Positions 10,857-21,359 of a stretch of 64,000 nt of DNA are shown in pieces. This DNA comes from Torymus aiolomorphi (taxonomy: Eukaryota > Arthropoda > Insecta > Hymenoptera > Torymidae), in assembly GCA_036365515.1 (NCBI GenBank), contig CM070873.1, positions 47,047,011-47,111,010 on the forward strand. The letters are read 5' to 3'. A model generated the notes under the pieces. The model saw only the letters and a program-made list of their open reading frames with translations. It made no database searches and was not told the DNA's origin. A program made the translations under genes and the position numbers. Position 1 is the first letter of the stretch. Every line of letters begins with the position of its first letter.

Positions 10857-11941
10857 AAATAGTATTTTTCTCTATCCCAGGGCGAAAGTACGTTCACTAT
10901 TTAGTTGGAAAAAGTTGAAATCACCGTTGCTATAACCTTCCAGCTGACAGTTGCATTGCACAGCCATGTTGTTACTTTCGCCGTAAGGCCAGTCTGGTAG
11001 CATCGTATCGCTCTCGTGGCCACTCCACGCAGTGCTTGCAGGTTAGATGATTTGCCTGGTCTGCTTGTTTGCTCTTTCCCGTTGTGCGCATTTGTGTGTG
11101 TTCGATGCCCGCCCAACATTTGCAGCACGAGCGTTAGCGAGTGCTGATGGTTATAGGGCGGGTATCGAAAATACATGAGCAAGCAGATTGTTACGTACAC
11201 ATGTGAGTCGAGAAAAGAGGGATACAGAAAGAGGATATTTGCAAATAAATAAACATGAATTTATGAATAAGTCATTTAATTTTCAGTCTTTATTTTTATA
11301 AAAACATTTATCCACTTTCATGCCAATAAAATAGGGACTTATATTTATTATAGTTTTTTAACTTTTTCTAGAATCACGAAGTATCTTATGACTATTTATT
11401 GCAATTTTCGCACGAATACCTTGATAAAAGCATGCGCGGTGTATCCGGCGTTACTACACGGAAAAGGTTTTGGTTAGACAGTAGTGATAAGGGTGCTATC
11501 CGATGATGTTTCGAAAAATTCAACGAAACCATTTAGGGAGAGAGAGGTTTCTTCCATGAGGACCGGAAAGCCGATATATCGGCTCGCCCTGTAATATGAA
11601 CTTTGTATATAGTTGATACATGATATCATACACTAATTTGGGCACTTTTAAAGGGCGCTTTTCAATCTCAAATCCTGGCCGTCTAAAGGTTAATCTATTT
11701 GTCAAAACACGAAAGTTACCTAATACAATGATTTTTAACTATATAACTTTCAAGTATATATAATACCAAGCGTTTAATTTGGTACAGCTTTTTCCTCATA
11801 ACAGAGTCTGCATTAGGGGTTTCTACCATATTGGTTTTAATTTTATCAATACAATTGTTATTGTTTTGTGTTCTAGAATTTCCCTTAGTGGATTCCTAGC
11901 TGAATTTCTCAAACATTTTTACATAAGGTTTTAGTTTAGTT

Positions 11942-12045
11942 AATAGTACATTTCGACACGTGCGAAAGGTGATTATTTAGCTCATGACGTTTTTCGACGA
12001 GCGAAGCAAGTGAGAAAAGTCACATGAGCTAATAAACTATTTTAT
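11942..12045. repeat. Hairpin module 2
   Basis: The module starts AATAGTACATTTCGACACG, the reverse complement of the end motif seen at 41266-41287 and 49563-49586. The stem TTATTTAGCTCATGAC pairs with GTCACATGAGCTAATAAA. The loop is CGACGAGCGAAGCAAGTG, a variant of the CTCGCTTCGCTCG loop in opposite orientation. Confidence 0.7.
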
Positions 12046-12049
12046 TTGT

Positions 12050-13250
12050 TATTAAAATATTAGTATTTATAATATAACATAAATTCTAGATACTTTTGAT
12101 TACCGTAGTTCCTTTATTAATTAATTTTTACATTTTAATTAAGAGTATATGAATAAAATGTTGAATTCGTAGCTACCCGTAACGATTTTAATGTCTTTTG
12201 TTTAATGAAATAAATATCGTAAAACTTTATAATCAAAATCATTCAACGAAAATAAAGAGAACGTATGATTACAATTAAAAAGAAAGTTCAAAGAAGCTAA
12301 AGCCTTAATGAATTGTAAAAACCTTATGATAGTTTCAGAAAAACTACAAAATTGTATAAAATAAAATTTGTACGGAAGTTAATGTAGATAAACTAATTGC
12401 ACTATTAACTTAAAACTGTTACACTCAATTTGTGCAATGAATTTTTTTTTATTTTTTTTTTTATTTATTTAGCCAGAGTAATACATAGTAATACATGTTA
12501 TCGTTTGCTGACTACCAGACTTACACAATAAGTCTGGAGCAGCAAAAACATCCTATACAGGTAGTCAATGCTACCTGTACACAGATCTGATGTAATCACT
12601 TACAAACCAACTTAAACTAATCTAAAACTAAGATCTCTCCAATGAGAAGAGAAAACAGATATAAATATAAATATAAAATTTGACAATTTTAGTATATAAA
12701 ACCAGTCAAAAACTTACGAATTTATTTATCTAGATTTAAATGTTACTACAATATATTAGTATTTATCTATTTTTTAATTTTTGTTTTGTTGTAATTTTGA
12801 ATAATGTCTCAAGCTTTTAGGGTCGGATTTATGTTATAACTTATATTTTTTGTTTATTTTTTCTACGTAAATATAATCATTATACTGTATTATTTTACAA
12901 AAATTGCTTCTTAAGGTAAATGTATTTTCAATATTATAACAATACTACTTACAAATACATACAAGGACTCAAATATACATTATTATTATTGACACTATGC
13001 CTTATATTTCATCTTTTTTCAGGCTCCGACACTGCCCCGATCCTTTAAGGTAATATTTGATTTATTTTTTATTATTTTCAATGGCGTAGTAGTTGATAAA
13101 ATATCTTAAAATTAGTGAATGTGTTTAATTTTATAATGAGAACAATGTTCCTTAATTTTGTTTCCATGTTTTTTGTGAAGTTGTTTTTTGTCAACTTGTA
13201 AACGATATCGTGCTGCATTTTCATTGTTGTTTTTTCATACTACTGATAGT
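12050..13250. other. AT-rich non-coding, nothing recognised
   Basis: Poly-T/A stretches (about 12445-12470) and a small dyad at 12558-12585 (CAGGTAG...CTACCTG) are present. There is no gene evidence. Confidence 0.5.
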
Positions 13251-13252
13251 AC

Positions 13253-13363
13253 ATTATGCAACAAGGCATGAGTAAAGTGTATATTATTCCATTAATTTAT
13301 AATTCAATATTATACAGTAAAGTCGGAGGGAATAATCGACTTCACACTCATGTTGCATATAGC
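13253..13363. repeat. Hairpin module 3
   Basis: Interrupted stem: TATGCAACA, ATGAGT and ATTATTCC on the left face GGAATAAT, ACTCAT and TGTTGCATA on the right. GTACATTATG, the reverse of the common end word, lies at its left edge. First of a close group running to 16.3 kb. Confidence 0.6.
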
Positions 13364-13589
13364 ACTTTATTTTTTCGACTTAACTGTGGCCACTTTGTTG
13401 ACTTGGAAAGTGGGATAAACGAAAAAAGCGGAAAATAAAATAGAAATACAGAAAAATTGGAATATTAATTTCTGTGGGAATTAAGTGTGAGAGAGAATCA
13501 AATGCTACTTTTTTCCAGCTTTTCAGGACAATGAAGTGGCCATTATAGTAGTGACGGAATAAGAATTATGGAGGGAATAAAGTACTTTT

Positions 13590-13870
13590 TTCTCATACAA
13601 CGCGTAAAGTATTGTGTTTACTCTGAGTTCAGAGAGTAAACGCCACGTGCACTCCCTCCTAGAAACTGACACGCGCATGCACGTTTCTCTACTTTATTCC
13701 CAGCTAGCACCGCCTGCATGTTGCTGCCCTTGCTTCGCTCGGGCCGCAAATTACTACAGGCGGCGCTAATCGACCAAAAAGTATAGGAGTGACATTATGT
13801 GGCATTTCGACCCTGAAATTAGGGATTAAACAGAAATAACTTTACGCCGGGCATGCAAAAAAATTGTATA
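13590..13870. repeat. Hairpin module 4 (foldback unit)
   Basis: The left arm (from TTTTTTCTCATACAACGCG) and right arm (to CGCCGGGCATGCAAAAAAATT) are inverted relatives. Inside is a second stem at 13704-13769 (CCGCCTG with CAGGCGG) with loop CTTGCTTCGCTCGGG. The left arm recurs in inverted orientation at 15772-15890. Confidence 0.65.
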
Positions 13871-14127
13871 TTGCCTAAAATTGTATAAATTGTAAATTGT
13901 AATGTACTTCCTAGGTACATAGCCTACTATATTTGCGCGCGCACATCAGGGACTAAAGTACTTTTATTCGTATCTCCACTGTAATGGCCACTTTATAGCT
14001 TGAAAAGCGGGGAAAAAGTGGCTTTTACGTTTATAGTCAATTTGGTTCTAACTAAAAATTATAACACATAAATACAAAATAACTTTTTAAGCTTAAAAAA
14101 TGGTCAAAGTGGAGTAAAATAAAGTAC

Positions 14128-14258
14128 TATATGTAACACGGGACTAAATTCGATTATTCCCTTGGGTGATCACTGCCATCAATTCGCTTCGCTCACTCGG
14201 GCAGTGAACTCACCCGCGGGATAACCTGCAACTTTAGTTCCTTGTTACATAATGTATT
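14128..14258. repeat. Hairpin module 5
   Basis: The stem is GTAAC, GGACTAAA, TTATTCCC, GGGTGA and CACTGCC on the left, with their complements on the right ending CCTTGTTAC. The loop is ATTCGCTTCGCTCACTCG. It is followed by ATAATGTATTATT, matching the family end motif. Confidence 0.72.
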
Positions 14259-14400
14259 ATTATTGCCATCTCCACTAAAATAGTCACTTTTTCCCTGAAA
14301 AGCGGGACCAAAGTTAAACTTGTTTCCTTCTTTTACCTGTTTCCCACATTCTGCTGGAAAAAAATCAACTCAATATGAAGCAGGCCAAATATCTTCCGTA

Positions 14401-14938
14401 CTGAAAAATCTCACGTGAGATCTCAGGTGAGAACTCACATGAGATCTCACGTGAGATATCACGCCAAAATCTCATCTGAAATTCTGGTCCGCGAACTTCT
14501 AAAATTCCTTCAATGATAAAAAATCAGTTTCTGGGAATTAGGAACCGCCTATTAGGTTACGCCAATCCCCAGATAAGTTAAAAAATCTACGTTTTGAAGC
14601 ATTTTAGTCATTTTTTACATTTTTAGAAATTTTACACATGAGATCTCATGTGGAATCTCATGTTTCAAATTTCTCATATGAAATCTCACGTGAGACTCAT
14701 GTGCAAAATTTCTAAAAATATAAAAAAAAGACTAAATCGCTTCAAAACATAGATTTTTGAATTTATCTGGGGGGTGGCGTAACCTAATAGGCGACTCGTA
14801 ATTCCCAGAAACTGATTTTTTATCATTAAAGGGATTTTAGCAGCTCGCGGACCAGAATTTCCGATGAGATTTTGGCGTGATATCTCACGTGAGATCTCAT
14901 ATGAGTTCTCACTTGAGATCTCACGTGAGATTTTTCAG
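14401..14938. mobile_element. Foldback MITE with arrays of E-box palindromes, TA target duplication
   Basis: The two ends are perfect inverted copies (CTGAAAAATCTCACGTGAG) flanked by TA at 14399-14400 and 14939-14940, as for the Tc1/mariner and related superfamilies. Arms of about 250 bp pair almost throughout. Ends and centre carry repeated palindromic words TCTCACGTGAGA, CTCATATGAG and ACATGAGATCTCATGTG, so the element holds many CANNTG E-boxes, including several CACGTG. There is no transposase. The open frames across it (runs of Arg-Ser-His-Val) are shadows of the repeated word. Confidence 0.88.
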
Positions 14939-15030
14939 TAGGGTTCCGCATCCCGCGTTTACAAACGCTTCGCATTTTTCCGCCGGTTCCACTTTCCAAG
15001 TAAAAAAAAGTGTGAACATTCGAAATGGGA

Positions 15031-15270
15031 ATATAGTATATTACGCACCAGGGGAGGAAAAAACTTGGACAGTCCACAGCTCGTGTAAATTGCCACCCAA
15101 GCCGAAGACGAGGGTGGCAAATACGAGCTGGGGCTGGCCAATTTTACTCCCGTGGTGCGTATACTATTTTTCCTCACATCGAGGCCGAAAATGCCATATT
15201 TCCGTTTCGGAGCCGGGCGGGAATGAGGCACTTTCGGCTCGGTGTGAGGAAAAAGTACTATATATAACTC
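15031..15270. repeat. Hairpin modules 6 and 7, adjacent
   Basis: The first (15031-15170) has outer arms TATTACGCACCAGGGGAG/CTCCCGTGGTGCGTATA and an inner stem TTGCCACCC/GGGTGGCAA with loop AAGCCGAAGACGA. The second (15172-15248) is CCTCACA...TGTGAGG with CCGAAAATGCC/GGCACTTTCGG inside. TACTAT-type words separate them. Confidence 0.75.
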
Positions 15271-15350
15271 GGGAAAAAATTTGCCCTCGCTACGCTTGGT
15301 CAGCAAGTCCCTGACGGGAGTCAATAACCTATACTTTACTCCCTTGTACA
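15258..15350. repeat. Hairpin module 8 (weaker)
   Basis: The segment begins AGTACTATATA, has loop word CCTCGCTACGCTTGG, and has facing TCGGGAA and TCCCTGACGGGAGT strings. Pairing is less complete than in its neighbours. Confidence 0.45.
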
Positions 15351-15771
15351 GTTGTTAGTATTTTTTTTAGTTTTCTTCCAGAATTATGAGGTTCAATGGA
15401 CTGAAATTCATTTCATTTCAATAATTGTAAAATTGAACGAACTTGTAAAGTAAAATTCGATTATAATTGAAAAAGCGCCTCTTCTAAAAAAATCAAATGG
15501 TAGTGCACTCACTTTGTACTATTGTTATCACACTTTAAAAACAAAGAAGGTGCGCAAGCGTCTAAGCGTCACAGCGCTACCGTGGTATAATCATCATTCT
15601 TTCAAAGTATTCAAAGTATTGTTGTAATGCTGTGTGGTTTATCTATCATAATACATTTTGGGTCGGTTTGATCTTTTCGGAGGAGGCTCTTATATAATTA
15701 TAATCGAACTTCACTTGATAAGTTCGTTAAATTTTACAATTGTATTTCGCACCTCCTTAGCCGGCGTTAGC

Positions 15772-15895
15772 CGGGAATAAAGTAGGGAAACGTGCATGCA
15801 CGTAGCAGTTTCTAAAAGGGAGATTATGTGGCGTTTTACTCCCTGAAGTCAGGAAATAAATACAATACTTTACGCGTAGTATGCGAAAAAATTTG
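15772..15895. repeat. Inverted copy of the arm of module 4
   Basis: Read in reverse complement it follows 13590-13705 closely (ACGCGTAAAGTATTGT, AGAAACTG, GCATGCACGTTTC, CTACTTTATTCCC). The two copies, about 2.1 kb apart and inverted, bracket the E-box MITE and modules 5-8. Confidence 0.7.
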
Positions 15896-16191
15896 TTATC
15901 ACACTAACTTGGAAAATGTCATATTGAGTGAATGTTTTGCGTGCGCTAAATAACCAATTGTACAATGCGTGTGGTATTTTCTATAAGCGTTACGTAATGA
16001 ACAATAGTGTACCGCAAAAGCCTTGCATTATGAAAAATAAAGTAACGCTAAAGCGTTGCGTTATGAAAAGTAACGGCACGCTCCAGCATATAATTAGTGC
16101 CCTCTTCGCATCTAACATCCAAAAGGTGAAAAAAACGTCCTCACTAGCATTTTCCACGCACTCACGATAAAAAATGTGTGAAACTCGTACG

Positions 16192-16312
16192 ACATAGTTG
16201 TGAGTAGCGCACGGGGCGACATGTCTCACTCGCTACGCTCTTGCGCCAACACGCCCCATGCGCTATTGGCAACTATCCCGCACTAGTTACACAATGTACT
16301 AATTAATCTTAA
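16192..16312. repeat. Hairpin module 9
   Basis: ATAGTTG, TAGCGCA and GGGGCG on the left pair with CGCCCC, TGCGCTA and CAACTAT on the right. The loop contains CACTCGCTACGCTCTTG. The module ends ACACAATGTACTAATT, the family end motif. Confidence 0.72.
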
Positions 16313-16769
16313 TCAAAAATATTTTTAACTTTGTAATATTGCTAATGCAAACTCTTCCATTTCCGGAAAAATTTTGCAATCATAAGCACGGCGTGTGCTA
16401 TGGGTTGTAAACACCCTAGTATCTGTAACGACGTCGCATAGTACATCTTCTACCCATCGGCTTAAGCTTTTACAGGTTTATTAAACAAAATAAACAATCA
16501 TTTGATATTTCCTCTTACATCTCTTGTTTTCTAGATATAGCACATTAACGTAGACGCAGTACATATTTTCCTATTAGAAAAAAATGGCACTGTTAAAAGC
16601 GATTGCATCGCATTTTTCTTTGGCGTTTTTATACGCGCTGAAATTACAATTATTATCTTAGTATCAGATACAATGATGTTTTCTGAGCTAATTGAAGAAT
16701 ACATTTGTATTCTCTGATTAGTTATGGTCACTAAATGAACAATTATTGTTTTTTATAATTGATTTTTAT

Positions 16770-18689
16770 GTAATAGTTGATATAATCTCTGCCGGTAAGA
16801 AGTGCGGTTCTGTCCGTTACCCATTGGTGTTGGTTGGCAACTTGAACAGAGTGCTTGAGTGCACGCTCTTCTATCAGGCCGTGGAAGAAAGCGGCCTACC
16901 GCTTTTTGCAGCTCTTTTTGTTCGCAATGATGGTGTTTCCATCGGTGAGCTGTTTTTTACATTGGTGAACTTCCTTGACCAGGTAAGAATCAGTGATTTT
17001 GGTTTAATTTCGGCCCGGCACGAGACCCAGAAAGCGGTTACGTCGGTGGAGAGGAGCTAGCCAGTGCACAGATGGAATGGCCAGACCTCCTTCGCCAACC
17101 TGAGCAGGGAAGTATCCTACTGGGGTGTCGTTCGGTAGAGCTAACATTGTCTCACTGTGGCTCTCACCATTTTGTCTACTCGCGGAAGCTCGCTGATGGT
17201 AAGTCTCCCTAGGGCCATGTGATAATAGATCTTAGGGTGAGCTGTAGTCTTCAGTGCGTAGATACGCTGCTGTGGTTTGAGTGGCGCTTTGGTAAGGCAT
17301 TGAAGAAGGGGGCTCAGTTGAGTGGCTAGAGAGCGCGTGCGCCTGCCGTCTGCCGAGAATTCGATTCCCAGGTAAATCCAGGATTCCTCACGGCTAAGTG
17401 CTCGTACCAGTTAACCCTGGATGGTAAAGGTGGCTCTGGCACCTTTGTGTTCCTTCTATTTGAATCTCCGACGGCCGTGTGTGACTTGGTGTTGTTTAGC
17501 ATCAGCCCACAGTCCTTGAAGTAACGCACCATGTGGTCGAGTAGGTGATGAAGACCGCTTGGTGAGTCGTTGAGTAGGACCAGGTCGTCGGCGAAGGCTA
17601 TGGCTCGGATGGTGGTGTTGTTGAAGACGGCGCCACATTCTTGAGAGAGAGAAAGGAAGAGGTGGTCCATGATGATATTGAAGATTACCAGCGAGAGAGG
17701 ATCGCCCTGTTTTACTCTTACACTTTTAACTCTCAGTGGCCCCGATTCTTATCCGCAACCTAATAGCGTGGTGATGCTTCACTCGTAATAGTCATGGAGA
17801 TACGAGATCATCTCGGGAGCACGACCGGCGGCTTTCGCGACAGCCAGGAGAGCGATGTGATCCACACTGTCAAAGGCCTTGGCGATGTCGCGCATGGCGA
17901 TGTAAAGTACTCCGAAGAATAGCGTTGAGAAGGACTGTGTTATCCCTGTAACCACCGATCCCACCACGAATCACTCGTTGCTGCTCATCTAGCTGAACGA
18001 GTTGGTCTATCCTCTGTGCTATGTTTTTACGTACAAGACTAGTGAGTACAGGGAAACGGATATTGGTCGAAAGTCTCCAGGCAGCTTGGCTTCAGGTTTC
18101 TTTGGGATGAAAACTGTTCTTGAGATTGCAAGATGGTCAGGTAGCTTTCGACACCAGAGGATAAGGTTGCATATCCTTGTGAGAACGCCCGGTGGTATGG
18201 CTCTGAGTTGGCGAGCCGAGAGCCCGTCAGGGGCAGGTGACACGGACATAAATGGCCTAGTTGCCCTGATGTTCTCGGGTGTGATTGGCTGCCAGACATC
18301 CTCGATGGGAGGCCACCTGACACATTGCGGCTTGGTGTTTGTTGCCGGCTGCGTAAAGATGTTGGTCCAGAAGGCCTCCATGATGTTTTGAGATGGTTGC
18401 TGGGCGCCCTCGATGCTTTCTACGATGCTCGTGATGCAGTAGGCTCTGTTCTGCTGCCAGTGCCTCTGGACCGTGGTGTATTCTCCTCTCCTGGCATTCC
18501 TTCTGGAGGTAGGTGGCGCTGGTGTCTGGCGCCTTGGAGCATTGTTGCTAGATCGTGTGGTGAAGAGAACGTCATGGAGGTAAAGGGAATGAAACGTTGC
18601 TTCTTTGTTTTTGGTATTTAGAGCCATGTTAACGATGGTCTCCAGCCGCGCCCTCTGATAGCCATCCGAGTTCAGGGCCCTAAGGCTCC
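16770..18689 (-). pseudogene. R2-clade retrotransposon protein, RT and C-terminal part (decayed)
   Basis: Minus-strand frames give the hallmarks of R2-type proteins in order. About 18.0-18.7 kb holds a region with PDGLSARQLRAIP, RTVFIPKK and GDFRPISV. About 17.78-18.0 kb holds a strand ending DIAKAFDSVDH. About 17.69-17.71 kb encodes VKQGDPLSLVIFN. About 17.5-17.67 kb carries AFADDLVLL, the RT active site. About 17.1-17.3 kb holds the post-RT part (KIYYHMALGRL). About 16.77-16.85 kb holds a linker near the endonuclease (WVTDRTALLTGRDYINYY), after which it is cut. Frames shift and stops occur, so it is dead. R2 elements normally insert into 28S rRNA genes; no rDNA is seen here. Confidence 0.85.
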
Positions 18690-19754
18690 TTAACCCATTA
18701 ACACCCACGGGAACACTTTTTTCACCACTTCTTCAGAGCTCTCTAGATGGGATAAATTTGGGCCTAAAAAATTTTTGAACACATGAAATACATAGATTTT
18801 TCATCGATCTTTCCAATGGTGAGATCGAAAATTAGAAAAAAAAATTGTATTACTCAAAAATGAAGTTTAAGTGTAAAAACACAGAAAAAATTTTTTTTTA
18901 TTGGATTTTTTATCAACTGTCCGTTGTGCAATCATCTTGAAAATAATTTAGATGGTGAAGGGATTGTCTGAACTTCAAAAAACTGTCCTTGGAAAGTTAA
19001 TTTTGTCACCTGAATGATCCAAAATGGCGTCTGAAACGAGAATTTTCGCTCATTATGTTTAGGACGCTTTAACTAAAAAACTATAAGCTTTCCGAAAAAA
19101 AATGATAATTACAAAAAGTGCTTAGAATTCATCAAAAAATACAATAGAATTTTTGCAGAATTTTTGGAGACAATTTTGAAAATTTTTATACTCGAATTTT
19201 TCATAAACTTAAAAAAATTCAAGAAAAATTCTGAAATAATTCTAATGTATTCTTTGATAAATTCTAAGCACTTTTATTCATTCCAATTTTTTCTGAAAGT
19301 TGATAGTTTTGAGGAAAATAATCTTTAAAAAAAGAAAATAAAACAAAAATTATCTTATCATTTTTTCGATTTAAGGCTTAATTTATCTATAATAAGGAGA
19401 AGGAAAAGGATTATTTAGATTATTATAAATAATAAATGCTAATATTTTTGAGTATGAAAAACTAGTGCACTTCGTTGATAATCAATAAACTATAAAAAAG
19501 TGTGCATTTTTCAAATTGTTTTCAGAAAACGCAAGTAGAAGCAGTTAGCTGAGTTTCAGATATTGCAGGTGTAAAATACTAATTTTCAAATATTTATGAG
19601 CTTATTATAAATAAATTAAGCCTTAAATCGAAAAAATGACAAGATAATTTTCGTTTTATTTTCTTTTTTTAAAGATTATTTTCCTCAAAAACTATCAACT
19701 TTCAGAAAAAATTGGAGTCAATAAAATTGCTTAGAATTCATCAAAGAATGCATT

Positions 19755-19973
19755 TGTCATGGGCTCAGATCGACCGTCATCCGAGTTCTGACGCATCCTC
19801 TTTATGATAAGAACTAAACGCTCGCGATGCTCTCGAGCAAGCATCGCGGCGTTAGCTCAGTGGTAGAGCGCGGGACTACAAACTTCGGGTCCGTCGGTTC
19901 GCGTCCCGCTCGTCGCATATTTCTTATGCAACTAATTTATTTTAATTCATTCTGCTTCCTTTCATACGTAACA
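19755..19973 (+). mobile_element. 219-bp insertion carrying a tRNA-like sequence (possible SINE)
   Basis: The arm of the foldback element is interrupted here. The opposite arm shows what the uninterrupted sequence was, and CATT is present on both sides (19751-19754 and 19974-19977), fitting a short target duplication. The insert holds about 90 bp of leader, a tRNA-like block, and about 57 bp of AT-rich tail. tRNA-derived SINEs have A and B boxes near their 5' end; here the tRNA is central, so a retroposed tRNA precursor is an alternative. Confidence 0.55.
19846..19916 (+). tRNA. tRNA-like sequence (degenerate)
   Basis: A D-arm GCTCAGTGGTAGAGC (A box) and a T-loop GGTTCGCGTCC (B box) are intact, with six of seven acceptor pairs (GCGGCGT with TCGTCGC). 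The anticodon stem is poor and the loop CTACAAA would give ACA, so amino-acid identity is not reliable. It is probably a tRNA-derived promoter in a mobile insert and not a working tRNA gene. Confidence 0.45.
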
Positions 19974-20527
19974 CATTAGAATTTTTTCAGAATTTTTTTT
20001 GAATATTTTTAAATTTATGAAAAATTTAAGTATAAAAATTTTCAAAATTTTCTCCAAAAATTCAGCAAAAATTCTATTGTATTTTTTTATGAATTCTAAG
20101 CATTTTTTGTATTATCATTTTTTTCTAAAAGCTTATAGTTTTTTAGTTAAAGCGTCCTAAACATAATGAGCGAAAATTCTCGTTTCGGACGCTATTTTGG
20201 ATCATTCAGGTCACAAAATTAACTTTTCAAGGACAATTTTTTGAAGCTCAGACAATTCCTCCACCATCTAAATTGGTTTCAAGATGATTGCATAACGGAC
20301 AGTTGATAAAAAATCCAATAAAAAAAAAATTTCTGTGTTTTTTACACTTAAACTTCATTTTTGAGTAATAAAATTTTTTTTCTAATTTTCGATGTCACCA
20401 TTGGAAAGATCGATGAAAAATCTATGAATTTCATGTATTCAAACATTTTTCAGGGCCAAATTTATCCCATCTAGCGAGCTCTGAAGAAGTGGTGAAAAAA
20501 GTGTCCCCGTGGGCGTTAATGAGTTAA

Positions 20528-21040
20528 ATAATCAAGAAGTCTGTCGGGTCCTTTGGTAGTCGGGGACTCTTGAGTTGTTGGTGGGGCGATCTCGACGGAG
20601 ACCCTCTGCTGGTGGAGGGCTCGTTGCACCATGGCCTGATATTCTTGGGAGTGGCGACAGTTCCTGATGGAGATGACGGTGCATAGCGGAAACGACTACT
20701 GCAGTGACTGGTTGATGAACCGCACTCCTTGGATGGTTAGCTCAGTCTCCCGCCGGGCGGTTTCTTCTTGGGTCCAACGACGCGGGCAGAGCTGGGTGGC
20801 CTGCTGAATGACCCGTTCGTCATACCAGGCCTTGTGAGGCCTGCAATAGTGGAGCCCTCTGCCGCTGGTGGTGGTGAAGGGTCGCCCACAGCCGGGAAAC
20901 TCGCAGTGGAACTAGGAGACTCTTCCCGTAGGGTAATTTTCTGGGCGAGCCGCATCAGTGGATCAGCCACGGAATTCATCCGTGGCTTGTGTAGAAGTGT
21001 TTGGGCCAGCTGAATGAAGCAGGAGGGGCGGGCCACCCAT
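20528..21040 (-). pseudogene. R2-clade protein, N-terminal linker part
   Basis: Minus-strand translation gives RVIQQATQLCPRRWTQEETA, then RRETELTIQGVRFINQSL, a stop, and further sequence up to DRLLDY, where the TTAA element lies. The W-T/S-EE-E pattern and FINQ-type motif are found between the N-terminal DNA-binding motifs and the RT in R2 proteins. Farther upstream, the frame rich in Pro, Ala and Ser may be more of the N-terminus; zinc fingers were not recognised. Together with 16770-18689 it is one element. Confidence 0.68.
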
Positions 21041-21278
21041 GAAGCTCGTTCACCGACATTACAGATAGTATGATGTACCTACGCACTGACGAGCGCCCCC
21101 GAAGGGAAGGAATCACGGTTTTCCCCGGGCAAGAGCGATCCCGAAGCTGGCTCGCCTTTTCCCAATCATGAAAAACTGCAAAAAATCAAAAATTTCACCG
21201 CTAACATCCGGGGATTGAAACTTCGCCCTTCCAGAAGTCTCTATAATCGGAGAAAATTCAGAAAAATCTTCGTACATT

Positions 21279-21346
21279 TGGGTCTGGGATTTGAACCCAC
21301 GATCCTAGGGTCGAGAGTCCTGTACCTTACCAATGAGCCGAAGCTG
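21279..21346 (-). tRNA. tRNA-like sequence (degenerate)
   Basis: On the minus strand an A-box-like GGCTCATTGGTAAGG and a B-box GGTTCAAATCC are spaced as in a tRNA, and the T stem (GTGGG/CCCAG) is nearly paired. The anticodon arm does not fold well. It abuts the 21.36-21.90 kb tandem array. Confidence 0.4.
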
Positions 21347-21359
21347 TTCTGAAGAGAAA

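Larger units (their letters stand above)
18694..20523. mobile_element. 1.83-kb foldback DNA element, TTAA target duplication
   Basis: The ends are inverted copies (CCCATTAACACCCACGGG and, from the other side, CTCATTAACGCCCACGGG), each bordered by TTAA at 18690-18693 and 20524-20527. Arms of about 550 bp pair, and a second inner pair (about 19240-19390 with 19620-19755) makes a nested hairpin. Removing the element and one TTAA rejoins the R2 reading frame at the insertion point, which confirms the ends. The TTAA duplication suggests piggyBac-like or Kolobok-like mobilisation. No transposase is encoded. Confidence 0.9.

Noticed and set aside
14826..15324. Three overlapping open frames of 80-145 residues
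   Set aside because: They lie in the E-box MITE and hairpin modules; Arg-Ser-His-Val repetition reflects the TCTCACGTGAGA word.
16746..17060. 104-residue + strand open frame
   Set aside because: Antisense to the R2 C-terminal part, which gives the recognisable protein on the minus strand.
18002..18621. Two + strand open frames of about 100-130 residues
   Set aside because: Antisense shadows of the R2 reverse transcriptase.
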